Shown here piece after piece: positions 53,067 through 61,221 of a stretch of 64,000 bases of DNA. The first letter of the stretch is position 1. Each line of letters begins with the position of its first letter. The notes beneath the pieces were generated by a model. It worked only from the letters and a program-made list of their open reading frames with translations. It had not been told where the DNA came from and did no database searches. The DNA is taken from the NCBI RefSeq assembly GCF_000359585.1, contig NZ_APMH01000004.1, positions 62,001 through 126,000 of the forward strand, in the 5' to 3' direction. The position numbers and the translations under genes are program-made. The stretch comes from Clostridium tyrobutyricum DSM 2637 = ATCC 25755 = JCM 11008 (GTDB taxonomy: Bacteria > Bacillota > Clostridia > Clostridiales > Clostridiaceae).

Positions 53067-54175
53067 CTGTCCTTCTCCCTTTCTGCAAAAGTATCGCCAC
53101 AGCCTCTCGTTTCCGACCTTTGCATTCTGGATTTAAATTTGAAATATTTGCCCTTTCTACCGCATTTACAATCATCTATTCCAATTAGTTCGCCTACATC
53201 CTCAGTTAAAACAGCCTGTGAGGGATAACTGGATCCCAAAATGCTAATAACCTCTATAATTCCACGCTTTCCAATTTTCGATTCCCGCAAGCTGTTAAAA
53301 TCCCTTATTATAATATCTGCAAAATCCGGTACATGCTTGTATCCACACTCACAATCTACAAAGATTACACCAAGTTGCTCAGCCATTCCATAAAAGTCCA
53401 TTATATTTTCTCTTTTGGCACTAAAGATAGAAGCAACTCTGCTATTGAATTCCTCTTTTCCGACTTTTTCGGAGGAAAGCTTTTTCCATCCACCGCTGTG
53501 CATAAGTTTCATATTGGATAAATCCAACTTTATATTTTTTCTTTCCATAATTCTTAAAAACTTACTCCATATTATATAGGTAAAACCATACACTAAAATT
53601 TCTTTGCCACTATTATCCTGTTCAAATTTATTTAATCTTTCAAAATTTATTTTCAAATCCTCATTTTGTCCATCCATTGCATAGGTTATACTGCTTGCAA
53701 AATTGCTTATTCCTCTAATAGCTGCTCCCCTGGCACTTAATATATTTCCACTTTTATTAACAGCTTCCGTATCCAAAATCAAAAGAGGCCTTCTTTTTCC
53801 TCCTAAAAAACTTTTCAAAGTTGTTAAAAGTGATTGTGATTGATGTATAGCCGTATATCTGTCCAAATATACTTTGCTTGGTATACCTGTTGTAGTTGAG
53901 CTTGAATTTAATATTCTTATAATATCTTTTTTGTTGCAAGTAAGAAGATCAAACTTTTTAAACATGTTTACTGGAATAAATGGAATTTGTTCAAGACTTT
54001 GAATCTTAGAAATATCTATATGCAATTTATTGTACATAGAATTTATATTGGGATTAATTCTATTATATTCAATCTGTTTTTTTAAAATTGGAAGTAAAAT
54101 TTTTTCTTTTTCTTTCTGAGAAATTCGATATTGATTTTTCAGCACTATTTTCTCTATCAAATGTTCCGTTTTCAT
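53063..54175 (-). CDS. LuxE-like acyl-protein synthetase
   Basis: 370 residues from ATG 54175 (CAGGTGA upstream; GTG 54193 is an alternative). The LuxE family domain shows LNSSSTTTGIPSKVYLDRYT (nucleotide-binding loop), MDFYGMAEQLGVIFVDCECG and a late VLTEDVGELIGIDDCKCG. A Cys 12 residues from the C-terminus (ETRGCGDTF) matches the position of the acyl-accepting Cys of Vibrio LuxE. LuxE activates fatty acid as acyl-AMP and passes it through this Cys to LuxC. It follows the acyl ligase closely and overlaps luxC. Confidence 0.85.
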   Translation of the reverse strand: MKTEHLIEKIVLKNQYRISQKEKEKILLPILKKQIEYNRINPNINSMYNKLHIDISKIQSLEQIPFIPVNMFKKFDLLTCNKKDIIRILNSSSTTTGIPSKVYLDRYTAIHQSQSLLTTLKSFLGGKRRPLLILDTEAVNKSGNILSARGAAIRGISNFASSITYAMDGQNEDLKINFERLNKFEQDNSGKEILVYGFTYIIWSKFLRIMERKNIKLDLSNMKLMHSGGWKKLSSEKVGKEEFNSRVASIFSAKRENIMDFYGMAEQLGVIFVDCECGYKHVPDFADIIIRDFNSLRESKIGKRGIIEVISILGSSYPSQAVLTEDVGELIGIDDCKCGRKGKYFKFKSRMQRSETRGCGDTFAEREKDR

Positions 54176-54199
54176 AGGATTCACCTGCTTCACATTATT

Positions 54200-55669
54200 T
54201 TACATGTTTCTTAACTGTTTAAAGAGAACCTTCCCTGATGAATTTTTAGGAAGTGAAGGTAAGAATTTTATATACTTAGGGGTTTTGTATTTCGGAAGTC
54301 TGCTGCTGCAATAATTTATAATATATTTCTCATCTATGTCTTTATAGTTACCATTCAAAACTACAAATACCTTTACAGCTTCACCTAACATCTCATCTTC
54401 CACTCCTATTACGGCACATTCAACCACTTGTTTTATAGAAGCTACTGTATTTTCGATTTCACCAGGACTTATCCTATTTCCTGCACATTTTATTATATTC
54501 TTTTCTCTGGAAACTATAAATATATAGCCCTCTTTATCTTTATATGCTATATCCCCTGTATATAAAAGTCCATTTTTAATTACCTTTTTAGTTTCATATT
54601 CATCATTAAAATAGCCCTTCATTATATTTCCGCCTCTGGCTGCTATCTCTCCTATTTCACCTGTATTGACAGGCATACCATTCCTGTTTAGTATCATTAG
54701 TTCCGTACCTGGAACTCCTTTTCCTATGGAGCCTAATTTATCCATAATATGTTGTGGCGGCAAATATGAAAGCCTTGCTGTAGCTTCAGTTTGTCCATAC
54801 ATAATATAAATATCTACGCCTTTAAGAATCTTGTATAACTCACTTATAAATATTTTAGGCAGTTTTCCTCCTGCCTGTGTAACATATCTCAAGGATGAGA
54901 ATTGAGAGTCCTTGAAATTTGTCATTCTGAGAAGTATTTGATAAGTTGTAGGCACTCCTGCAAACCCGGTACATTTATATTTGTTTATATCATCTATAAC
55001 AGTCTGTGGAAACATAAATCTATTATTTATAACCAAGCTTCCACCACATCTAAAGTGAGTATTTAAAAGTGAAGTTCCATAGCAATAGTAGAAAGGAAGT
55101 ACAACTTCTATTCTGTCTTTATCAGTTAAATTCAAATATTGTATTATGGAATCTGTATTATAAATTAGATTATAATGAGTCAGCATTACTCCTTTAGGCT
55201 TTGAAGTAGATCCTGAAGTAAACATAATTAAAGCAGTGTCTTTTTTCATATCAACATCAATTTTTAACTTTAAATTTGATTGTTTTTCACATATATATCT
55301 TTCTGTACGTATTTCAACATTTTCGCCAAAACAGTCTTTCATTTCAGTTTTGTACTTATACTGACAAAAAACCAGTCTTATGTTTAAAATTTTTGCTATA
55401 TATGCTATATCCTTTTTATCCATAGATGGATTTACAGGTACGCATATACTTCCATTTTTAATTATTCCAAAATAAGTTTCTATAAAAAAAGTAGAGTTCT
55501 CAGAAATAACAAGTACACTATCTTCTTTTGAATAATTTTTATACTGCAACAGACAAGCTATGCTGCATACTCTTTCATATATTTCACTATAAATTATCTC
55601 ACCATTGTCTATTACAGCTGTCTTATTGAGACCTTTGGACTTTTCAAATATGTAGTCCGTAAAATTCAT
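54200..55669 (-). CDS. AMP-forming acyl-CoA/acyl-ACP ligase
   Basis: 489 residues of the ANL superfamily. Motifs are MFTSGSTSKPKGVMLTHYNL (A3), YGQTEATARLSYLPP (A5), YTGDIAYKDKEGY (A7), IKCAGNRISPGEIE (A8) and KNSSGKVLFKQL (A10 Lys). The start overlaps the ACP stop (ATGA), so it is coupled to it. It probably loads a fatty or aryl acid onto the ACP encoded just upstream, or onto CoA. Within this operon it would supply acyl groups for LuxE/LuxC or for a lipid-like product. Chain specificity is not readable. Confidence 0.9.
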   Translation of the reverse strand: MNFTDYIFEKSKGLNKTAVIDNGEIIYSEIYERVCSIACLLQYKNYSKEDSVLVISENSTFFIETYFGIIKNGSICVPVNPSMDKKDIAYIAKILNIRLVFCQYKYKTEMKDCFGENVEIRTERYICEKQSNLKLKIDVDMKKDTALIMFTSGSTSKPKGVMLTHYNLIYNTDSIIQYLNLTDKDRIEVVLPFYYCYGTSLLNTHFRCGGSLVINNRFMFPQTVIDDINKYKCTGFAGVPTTYQILLRMTNFKDSQFSSLRYVTQAGGKLPKIFISELYKILKGVDIYIMYGQTEATARLSYLPPQHIMDKLGSIGKGVPGTELMILNRNGMPVNTGEIGEIAARGGNIMKGYFNDEYETKKVIKNGLLYTGDIAYKDKEGYIFIVSREKNIIKCAGNRISPGEIENTVASIKQVVECAVIGVEDEMLGEAVKVFVVLNGNYKDIDEKYIINYCSSRLPKYKTPKYIKFLPSLPKNSSGKVLFKQLRNM

Positions 55670-55908
55670 ATTTCTACCTCATATTTATTAAGTATCTTCT
55701 TTATATCGCCAATAGTGTACATTCTTGATATGTCAATTACATCCAGATTTATCTCAAATTCCTCTTCAAGTGCATTTACAAGTTCCACATGTGCAAGTGA
55801 ATCCCAATCCTTTATATCGTTAGGTCCCATTTCATCTGTAATTTCATCTATATTCTCTATTTTAAAAATTTCTATAAGTATCTTTTTTAATTTATCTATA
55901 TTTTTCAT
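55666..55908 (-). CDS. Dedicated acyl carrier protein
   Basis: 80 residues from ATG 55908 (TAGGAGGA upstream; the longer frame to 55962 would overlap the promoter). DWDSLAHVELVNALEEEFEI contains the phosphopantetheine Ser in the D-S-L motif, and the domain is acidic as expected of ACPs. It heads the operon with the ligase, LuxE and LuxC, directly behind a sigma-54 promoter. A separate ACP beside an acyl ligase indicates a dedicated carrier rather than the housekeeping AcpP. Confidence 0.92.
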   Translation of the reverse strand: MKNIDKLKKILIEIFKIENIDEITDEMGPNDIKDWDSLAHVELVNALEEEFEINLDVIDISRMYTIGDIKKILNKYEVEI

Positions 55909-55946
55909 GAAAATTCCTCCTAAATATTTTAATACTGTTAAAAAAA

Positions 55947-55961
55947 GCAAATACCATGCCA
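55947..55961 (-). promoter_or_regulatory. Sigma-54 (-24/-12) promoter of the ACP-ligase-LuxE-LuxC operon
   Basis: The minus strand reads TGGCATGGTATTTGC (55961-55947). This matches the consensus TGGCAC-N5-TTGC, with GG and GC separated by exactly 10 bases; only the last base of the -24 box differs. Transcription would start near 55935, giving a leader of about 27 bases before the ACP start. Confidence 0.9.
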
Positions 55962-56014
55962 CAGTCTACATATTAATATTATGCCGTTTTACAAGTATAT
56001 ATTAATATTTGTTT

Positions 56015-56030
56015 GATGCATGTATGCAAC
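56015..56030 (-). promoter_or_regulatory. Upstream activator-like site A
   Basis: GATGCATGTATGCAAC on the plus strand, about 55-70 bases upstream of the -24 box. It matches site B (read on the opposite strand) at 14 of 16 positions, and is internally nearly palindromic (TGCAT / ATGCA). Confidence 0.7.
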
Positions 56031-56096
56031 GTTTTCATTGTTGTCATACTTGAAATACTGGTTGGATTAACTATACATATTACAAATAATTATTCT

Positions 56097-56112
56097 GTTG
56101 CAAATATGCATC
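56097..56112 (-). promoter_or_regulatory. Upstream activator-like site B
   Basis: GTTGCAAATATGCATC on the plus strand, the reverse complement of GATGCATATTTGCAAC and so a near copy of site A. It lies about 135-150 bases upstream of the -24 box, a normal distance for enhancer-binding proteins. Confidence 0.7.
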
Positions 56113-56129
56113 TTGTTTCCTTTTTACAA

Positions 56130-56166
56130 CAAAAAAACAAAGCCAATGCCCTATAAAAGCATTGAC
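56130..56166 (-). terminator. Terminator after lactate dehydrogenase
   Basis: GTCAATGC / GCATTGGC stem with a loop of 9 bases, followed on the minus strand by TTTGTTTTTTT, 19 bases after the ldh stop. It separates ldh from the sigma-54 operon. Confidence 0.85.
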
Positions 56167-56184
56167 CCAAAAACCACATGTTTT

Positions 56185-57156
56185 TTATTTATCTTCTATT
56201 AATCCTGCAGCTTTCATTGTAGCCAAAATATTTTTTGCACTGTTATAAAGTTTGTCATTTTCTTCATCAGTAAGAGAAACTTCAAGCCTTCTTTCAACTC
56301 CATTTTTTCCTATAATACATGGCAAACTGAGTGCTACATTTTTTAATCCATATTCTCCTTCAAGAGTAGTGGAAACAGGCAATATACTATGTTCATCCAT
56401 AAATACTGCCCTGGCAATTCTGCAGGCCGCCATAGCAACGCCCGAATTTGTACACCCTTTCAAATGAAGTACATCATAGGCAACCTTTACTACATCTGAA
56501 GCTATTTCTTCCTTATCCAATGGTTTGTCATGAGGAAAAAATTTATCAAGCTCATCTGCTGAAACTCCCTCAACATTCAAATGGCTCCATACTGGAAATG
56601 CAGTATTACCATGTTCACCAAACATATAACCATGAACATCCTTAGGGTCAAGATTGTATCTATTTGCTATGATCTTTCTAAAACGGGCTGAATCAAGACT
56701 TGTACCTGTTCCAAATACTTTTTCTTTGGGATATCCAAAGAAATTTTCAGCATAATATACCATTGTGTCCAATGGATTTGTTATTATAATTATTATTGCA
56801 TCCTTTGTATACTTGCTTATAGAACCCATTACATCTTTCATTACTTTTACATTTCTTTCTGCAAGAACTGTTCTATCATCATTTTTATCATCTTTCAATA
56901 TACTTGGACCTGCAGCTATAATAATAACATTGGCATCTTTGCAATCTTCATAGTTTCCCTCATGTATGTCCACATTGACACTATATGTACAAGGTGTAGT
57001 ATGACTTGAGTCCAATGCTTCACCTCTTGCCTTGTCATTATCTATATCAATTAGTGCAATTTCTGAAGCAAATCCAAAAGATAATGCAGTATTCAATACA
57101 GCAGTACCTACATTTCCCACTCCAACTATTACAAGTTTATTATTTATAGAATTCAT
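56185..57156 (-). CDS. ldh: L-lactate/malate dehydrogenase family (L-LDH)
   Basis: 323 residues from ATG 57156 (GGAGGCAG upstream). LVIVGVGNVGTAVLN binds NAD, then NPLDTMVYYAE, GTGTSLDSARFRKIIA and MFGEHGNTAFPVWSHLNV (active-site His; a standard LDH has GEHGDSE). The loop after GPSILKDDKNDDR holds a flexible substrate-contacting region with Arg. It reduces pyruvate to lactate or a similar 2-oxoacid. It is last in the run rpiR, rpiA, oxidoreductase, ldh, though 75 bases separate it from the oxidoreductase. The N-for-D change in the His motif is unusual but seen in some clostridial homologs. Confidence 0.85.
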   Translation of the reverse strand: MNSINNKLVIVGVGNVGTAVLNTALSFGFASEIALIDIDNDKARGEALDSSHTTPCTYSVNVDIHEGNYEDCKDANVIIIAAGPSILKDDKNDDRTVLAERNVKVMKDVMGSISKYTKDAIIIIITNPLDTMVYYAENFFGYPKEKVFGTGTSLDSARFRKIIANRYNLDPKDVHGYMFGEHGNTAFPVWSHLNVEGVSADELDKFFPHDKPLDKEEIASDVVKVAYDVLHLKGCTNSGVAMAACRIARAVFMDEHSILPVSTTLEGEYGLKNVALSLPCIIGKNGVERRLEVSLTDEENDKLYNSAKNILATMKAAGLIEDK

Positions 57157-57230
57157 AATAATGCTGCCTCCTTTTTTATGTATAGCTATACATATATTTA
57201 ATTGTATCATATAATTTAGGCAGATTTAAA

Positions 57231-58199
57231 CTATTCAAAAGGATATTTTATTCCCCATTGAGTCCTTACTTCACTTATTATATCCATTACATCAACAGAC
57301 AGTTTCAGGGTATCTCTACTGCTTTTATTCTTTATATACCTTGTCATATCCTCAACTTCATAATTCAATGCCTTGGATGTATATCCCGTTTCTATGGTTT
57401 CTGATATTCCATCCACGTAAGTTATAACTGCCTTATCTGCTCGTGGAAAGTTATCTACAGTTATAAAACCAAGTTCTCCTGCAACTACACCTCTCTTTGG
57501 CATCTTTGCCCTCATAGTTAGTGAGATAACTGCCATTTCATCATCCGGATTTTTGAGTATTATACCAGACTGTTCATCTACGCCGGTTTCAAACTTTTTC
57601 ACTGTAGTCAATACTTCTTTTGGCTGACTGGAAAGAAAATATCTAGTAAACGAAAGTGCGTAAGTCCCTATATCCAGAATAGCTCCTCCGGCCAATTCCA
57701 TATTAAAGAATCTATTTTTTACATCATATTCCTTACAGCTTCCAAAAGATACCTGAACCATTTTCAGTTTTCCTAGCTTCCCTGACTGTACAATTTCTTT
57801 TAGCTTCTTATAGAGAGGCATATGATATATAGTCATTGCCTCTGCTACAACAAGGCCCTTTTTTTGTGCAAGTTCAACTATGTCATTTAACTGATTTCTG
57901 TTTACAGTTATAGCTTTTTCACAGAGAACATGCTTGTTGTTTTCAAGACTCTTCATTATGTATTCATAATGACTGCAGTGAGGTGTGGATACATATACTA
58001 CATCAATTGCATCGTCTCTTAACATTTCATCATAATTTCCATATGTCTTTTCAACATTGAATTTACTTGCAAATTTATTTGCCTTTTCCAGTGACCTGGA
58101 ACCTACTGCATATATACTTCCATTGACTTCACACAGGGCTTTTGCAAACTCTGAAGCGATATTTCCCGGTCCAAGTATAGCCCATTTTATGTTATTCAT
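57231..58199 (-). CDS. Gfo/Idh/MocA family oxidoreductase (dihydrodiol dehydrogenase-like)
   Basis: 322 residues from ATG 58199 (GATGGGG upstream; GTG 58208 is an alternative). KWAILGPGNIASEFAKAL binds NAD(P), CEKAITVNRNQLND holds the catalytic Lys, and GGAILDIGTYALSFTRYFL lacks the His-Asp pair of inositol dehydrogenases, as in dihydrodiol/xylose dehydrogenase-like members. It lies 14 bases after rpiA, so they are cotranscribed and probably act on the same pentose or related sugar. The substrate is unknown. Confidence 0.8.
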   Translation of the reverse strand: MNNIKWAILGPGNIASEFAKALCEVNGSIYAVGSRSLEKANKFASKFNVEKTYGNYDEMLRDDAIDVVYVSTPHCSHYEYIMKSLENNKHVLCEKAITVNRNQLNDIVELAQKKGLVVAEAMTIYHMPLYKKLKEIVQSGKLGKLKMVQVSFGSCKEYDVKNRFFNMELAGGAILDIGTYALSFTRYFLSSQPKEVLTTVKKFETGVDEQSGIILKNPDDEMAVISLTMRAKMPKRGVVAGELGFITVDNFPRADKAVITYVDGISETIETGYTSKALNYEVEDMTRYIKNKSSRDTLKLSVDVMDIISEVRTQWGIKYPFE

Positions 58200-58213
58200 A
58201 TTTTTCACCCCAT

Positions 58214-58897
58214 CTAATTATTTTTTGAAATTATATTAATACCGTTCTTACTTGAAATCAATACTTTTGTAACTACACCGACAAAAAGTGATGTATCAAT
58301 TACTCCATTTATACTTGTTAAATTTCTTTCAAGTGTCTTTATATCAATAACATTTTTAAAATTCACGTCAAGAAGCAAATTTCCTCCATCACTTACAGTT
58401 GGTCCATCTTTTGCACCACTTTTTCTAATGAATGGTTCACCACCTAATTCTACAACTTTTTTTATAACATATTTTAAAGAATCTTTTAAAATTTCTAGTA
58501 CAACAGGATACTTGAAAGTAAGAGTATCTACAAATTTACTGTCATCTACAAGCAATATGTAGTCATCTGACATGGCGGCGATTAATTTTTCCTTTGTATG
58601 AATTCCTCCTCCACTTTTTAAAGCATTTAATTCTTTATCCACTTGATCACATCCGTCAAAAGCTATATCTATTCTATCAACAGAACAAGTATGGAGAACT
58701 TCTATACCATTTTCTATACACAACATCTTTGTTTTAAATGAGGGAGTAACTACTTTAATGTTCACATCTTTGCTTTCTTTTATGTATTGCATTAAATATG
58801 ATATTGTGCTTCCTCCACCCAAACCTACTATAGAATCATTTTTTATATATTTTAAAGCTTCTCTGGCACAATTTTTCTTTAGTATATCATTTTCCAA
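58214..58897 (-). CDS. rpiA: Ribose-5-phosphate isomerase A
   Basis: 227 residues from TTG 58897, because AGGAG is 9 bases before it; ATG 58906 directly abuts that site. GLGGGSTISYLMQYI is the phosphate loop, DIAFDGCDQVDKELNALKSG holds the catalytic Asp region, then GGIHTKEKLIA and DDSKFVDTL. It interconverts ribose-5-phosphate and ribulose-5-phosphate. The typical GGGG-A-L-x-x-E-K loop is altered to SGGGIHTKEK. It lies between an RpiR-type regulator and a sugar oxidoreductase, suggesting a pathway-specific paralog. Confidence 0.87.
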   Translation of the reverse strand: MENDILKKNCAREALKYIKNDSIVGLGGGSTISYLMQYIKESKDVNIKVVTPSFKTKMLCIENGIEVLHTCSVDRIDIAFDGCDQVDKELNALKSGGGIHTKEKLIAAMSDDYILLVDDSKFVDTLTFKYPVVLEILKDSLKYVIKKVVELGGEPFIRKSGAKDGPTVSDGGNLLLDVNFKNVIDIKTLERNLTSINGVIDTSLFVGVVTKVLISSKNGINIISKNN

Positions 58898-58918
58898 ACT
58901 TTTCATCTCCTAATTTTA

Positions 58919-59770
58919 CTAAAATTTATCATCTGCCATTGATTGTTCATGCTGACTGATCCATTTATAAGAGTCATTTTTCTCATCAGCAAGCAGCAGA
59001 AATAGTACTTCTATAACTACCATAGCCGGCAGACTTGTAAAACTGAATTCGTCAAAAAAGAGCCTTTCTCTTGTAACTGTATTTAATATATATTTGCTTT
59101 TATTAGCCAAGGGAGATTTTTTATGACTAGTTATACAAATTGTATCAACCTGCTTTTTACTTGCAATATCAAGCAAAGTCAACAATTTCTTTGAAGACCC
59201 GGAATCAGATACAACTATCAATACATCCTCTGCACCAAGTGTATATGCATAAGCAAGCTGGTTTTCCCATATGGTGCTTGCAACTGACGGTATTCCTATT
59301 TGATTAAACTTATATGATGCATCTAAAATTACAGGTATGGAATTGCCCAAAGCTGAAAATTCAACTATTCTAGCTTTTTTGATTATATACAGTATTCTTT
59401 TTATATAATCCTCATCCATCATCAATATAGTCTGTTTTAATTCCTGAATTTTATTTGCAAGTATATTCTTGAGTGATTGTTCTATATTATTTGAATTAAT
59501 ATCATTGGATATGTTTTTTTCTTCTGAAATTACCATTTCCTTTGCCAACTGTATTTTTAAATGATGAAATCCCTTGAAATTACATTTTTTACACATTCTT
59601 ATTATAGTAGCTTCACTAACTCCACTTTCCAATGACAACTCGGAAGTAGTCATATCTATAACTTTTTTCTCATTATCTACAATGTAATTTGCAACTTTTC
59701 TTTCAGCTTCATATAGTTGTTCATAAGTTTCCAGTATTTGATCCAGTACATTTTTTTTTCTATTATCCAA
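58919..59770 (-). CDS. RpiR/MurR-family transcriptional regulator
   Basis: 283 residues from TTG 59770 (GGGAG upstream). The N-terminal HTH reads TTSELSLESGVSEATIIRMCKK. Residues 125-260 form a SIS sugar-isomerase domain (VIVVSDSGSSKKLLTLLDIA, CITSHKKSPLANKSKYIL) that binds a phosphosugar effector. It lies 21 bases before rpiA and about 205 bases from the divergent amidohydrolase, so it likely controls the rpiA-oxidoreductase genes and perhaps the amidohydrolase. The effector is inferred to be a phosphosugar. Confidence 0.92.
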   Translation of the reverse strand: MDNRKKNVLDQILETYEQLYEAERKVANYIVDNEKKVIDMTTSELSLESGVSEATIIRMCKKCNFKGFHHLKIQLAKEMVISEEKNISNDINSNNIEQSLKNILANKIQELKQTILMMDEDYIKRILYIIKKARIVEFSALGNSIPVILDASYKFNQIGIPSVASTIWENQLAYAYTLGAEDVLIVVSDSGSSKKLLTLLDIASKKQVDTICITSHKKSPLANKSKYILNTVTRERLFFDEFSFTSLPAMVVIEVLFLLLADEKNDSYKWISQHEQSMADDKF

Positions 59771-59975
59771 TTTTTATAACTCCCTTGATTAATTTAAAAT
59801 ACCTATATTATATATAATATATTCAAAATAAAATTTCGTCAATTCAATATATTAAAAAATAAAATTTCTTATATAATATTGTATTTACAATTCCACATTT
59901 TATGGTATTATAAGTAATACCATAAGAGAATTATGTAATAAAGAATAGAAAATTTAAATATAGGAGATTATGCTT

Positions 59976-61169
59976 ATGAATAGCGTAAAAGAAATGGACC
60001 GTATAAGCGAACTTGCACAAAAATATTATCCTGAAACAGTAGAGTTAAGAAGGTACTTTCATAAACATCCAGAACTCAGTAAAATGGAGTTCAATACTCA
60101 AAAAAAGATATTAGAAGTATTAAATAACTTCGATTTAGACATTAGAAAATGTGCAAAAACCGGCGTGATTGCAGATTTAAAAGGAAATAATCCCGGCAAA
60201 ACTATAGCTATACGAGCTGATATAGATGCCCTTGCAATAGATGATGAATGCGGAAAGCCTTATCAGTCACAAATTAAAGGCTCCTGTCATGCATGTGGTC
60301 ATGATGGACATACAGCAATATTACTTGGAGCAGTAAAAATACTCTGTGAGATACGTGATAAAATAAATGGAAATATAAGGTTCATATTTCAACCAAGCGA
60401 GGAAGAAGTTTTCAATGGATCAGGTGCAGATGCAATTATAAGAGATGGTGGATTGGATGGAGTTGATGGAATAATAGGCCTTCATCTATGGCAGCCTATT
60501 AAAATGGGTACAATTGGCATTTCATCAGGACCTGTAATGGCAGCCAGCGATCAATTTTCCATAAATATAGAGGGCAAGGCAGGTCACGCTTCAATGCCCC
60601 ATCAAACAATAGATGCCATATTGACAGCAGCTGAAGTTGTAGTTGCTCTCAATACCATTGTAGGAAGAGATGTAGATCCTATGAAACAGGCAGTTGTATC
60701 AGTAGGAGTATTTCAATCTGGCAGCATATATAATGCCATAGCAGGAAGAGCTGAATTAAGAGGAACAATAAGATCCCTTGATGAGGATGTACGTGAATCG
60801 GTATATGATCACATCAAAAAAATAGTAAACCATATGTGCGATGCAATGGGTGCACATTGTACAATTACCAGAAGTCCATGTACCTATGTTCTTCAAAATG
60901 ATCCAAAAATCACAAGTATAGTTCTAAAGGCAGGAAAAGAAGTAGTTGGAAATGCTGCTCATCCTATAAGTCCTTTCATGAGCAGTGAAGATTTTTCACA
61001 TTATTTGCAGAAAGTACCAGGATGCTTTTTCTTTGTTGGTATTGGCAATCCTGAAAAAGGCATTGTATATCCGCAGCATCATTCTAAATTTGATATAGAT
61101 GAAGATGCAATGATTTATGGGATGGAGGTCTTAAGCAGATCAGCCTTAAAATTATTAAATGAACTTTAA
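59976..61169 (+). CDS. M20D amidohydrolase (IAA-amino acid/hippurate hydrolase type)
   Basis: 397 residues from ATG 59976 (AGGAG 9 bases upstream; ATG 59970 too close). RADIDALAIDDECGKPYQS, GSCHACGHDGHTAILLGAV (metal Cys/His), FQPSEEEVFNGSGADAII (catalytic Glu pair), GLHLWQPIKMG (metal His) and a late MSSEDFSHYLQKVPGCF are canonical. It hydrolyses N-acyl amino acids or related amides in the cytoplasm. It is divergent from the RpiR gene and monocistronic with a hairpin after it. Confidence 0.9.
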   Translation: MNSVKEMDRISELAQKYYPETVELRRYFHKHPELSKMEFNTQKKILEVLNNFDLDIRKCAKTGVIADLKGNNPGKTIAIRADIDALAIDDECGKPYQSQIKGSCHACGHDGHTAILLGAVKILCEIRDKINGNIRFIFQPSEEEVFNGSGADAIIRDGGLDGVDGIIGLHLWQPIKMGTIGISSGPVMAASDQFSINIEGKAGHASMPHQTIDAILTAAEVVVALNTIVGRDVDPMKQAVVSVGVFQSGSIYNAIAGRAELRGTIRSLDEDVRESVYDHIKKIVNHMCDAMGAHCTITRSPCTYVLQNDPKITSIVLKAGKEVVGNAAHPISPFMSSEDFSHYLQKVPGCFFFVGIGNPEKGIVYPQHHSKFDIDEDAMIYGMEVLSRSALKLLNEL

Positions 61170-61185
61170 AAAATCTGGAATTCAG

Positions 61186-61210
61186 GATGCTGGTACAAAA
61201 TCAGCATCCA
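61186..61210. terminator. Hairpin between convergent genes
   Basis: GGATGCTG / CAGCATCC stem with a 9-base loop, between the amidohydrolase stop and the glycerate kinase stop. There is no strong T-run on either side, so termination is only probable. Confidence 0.55.
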
Positions 61211-61221
61211 TTTACTTCAAG

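Noticed and set aside
50155-55962. Bioluminescence (lux) operon
   Set aside because: No luciferase luxA/luxB, luxD or flavin reductase is present, and the host is an inferred anaerobe.
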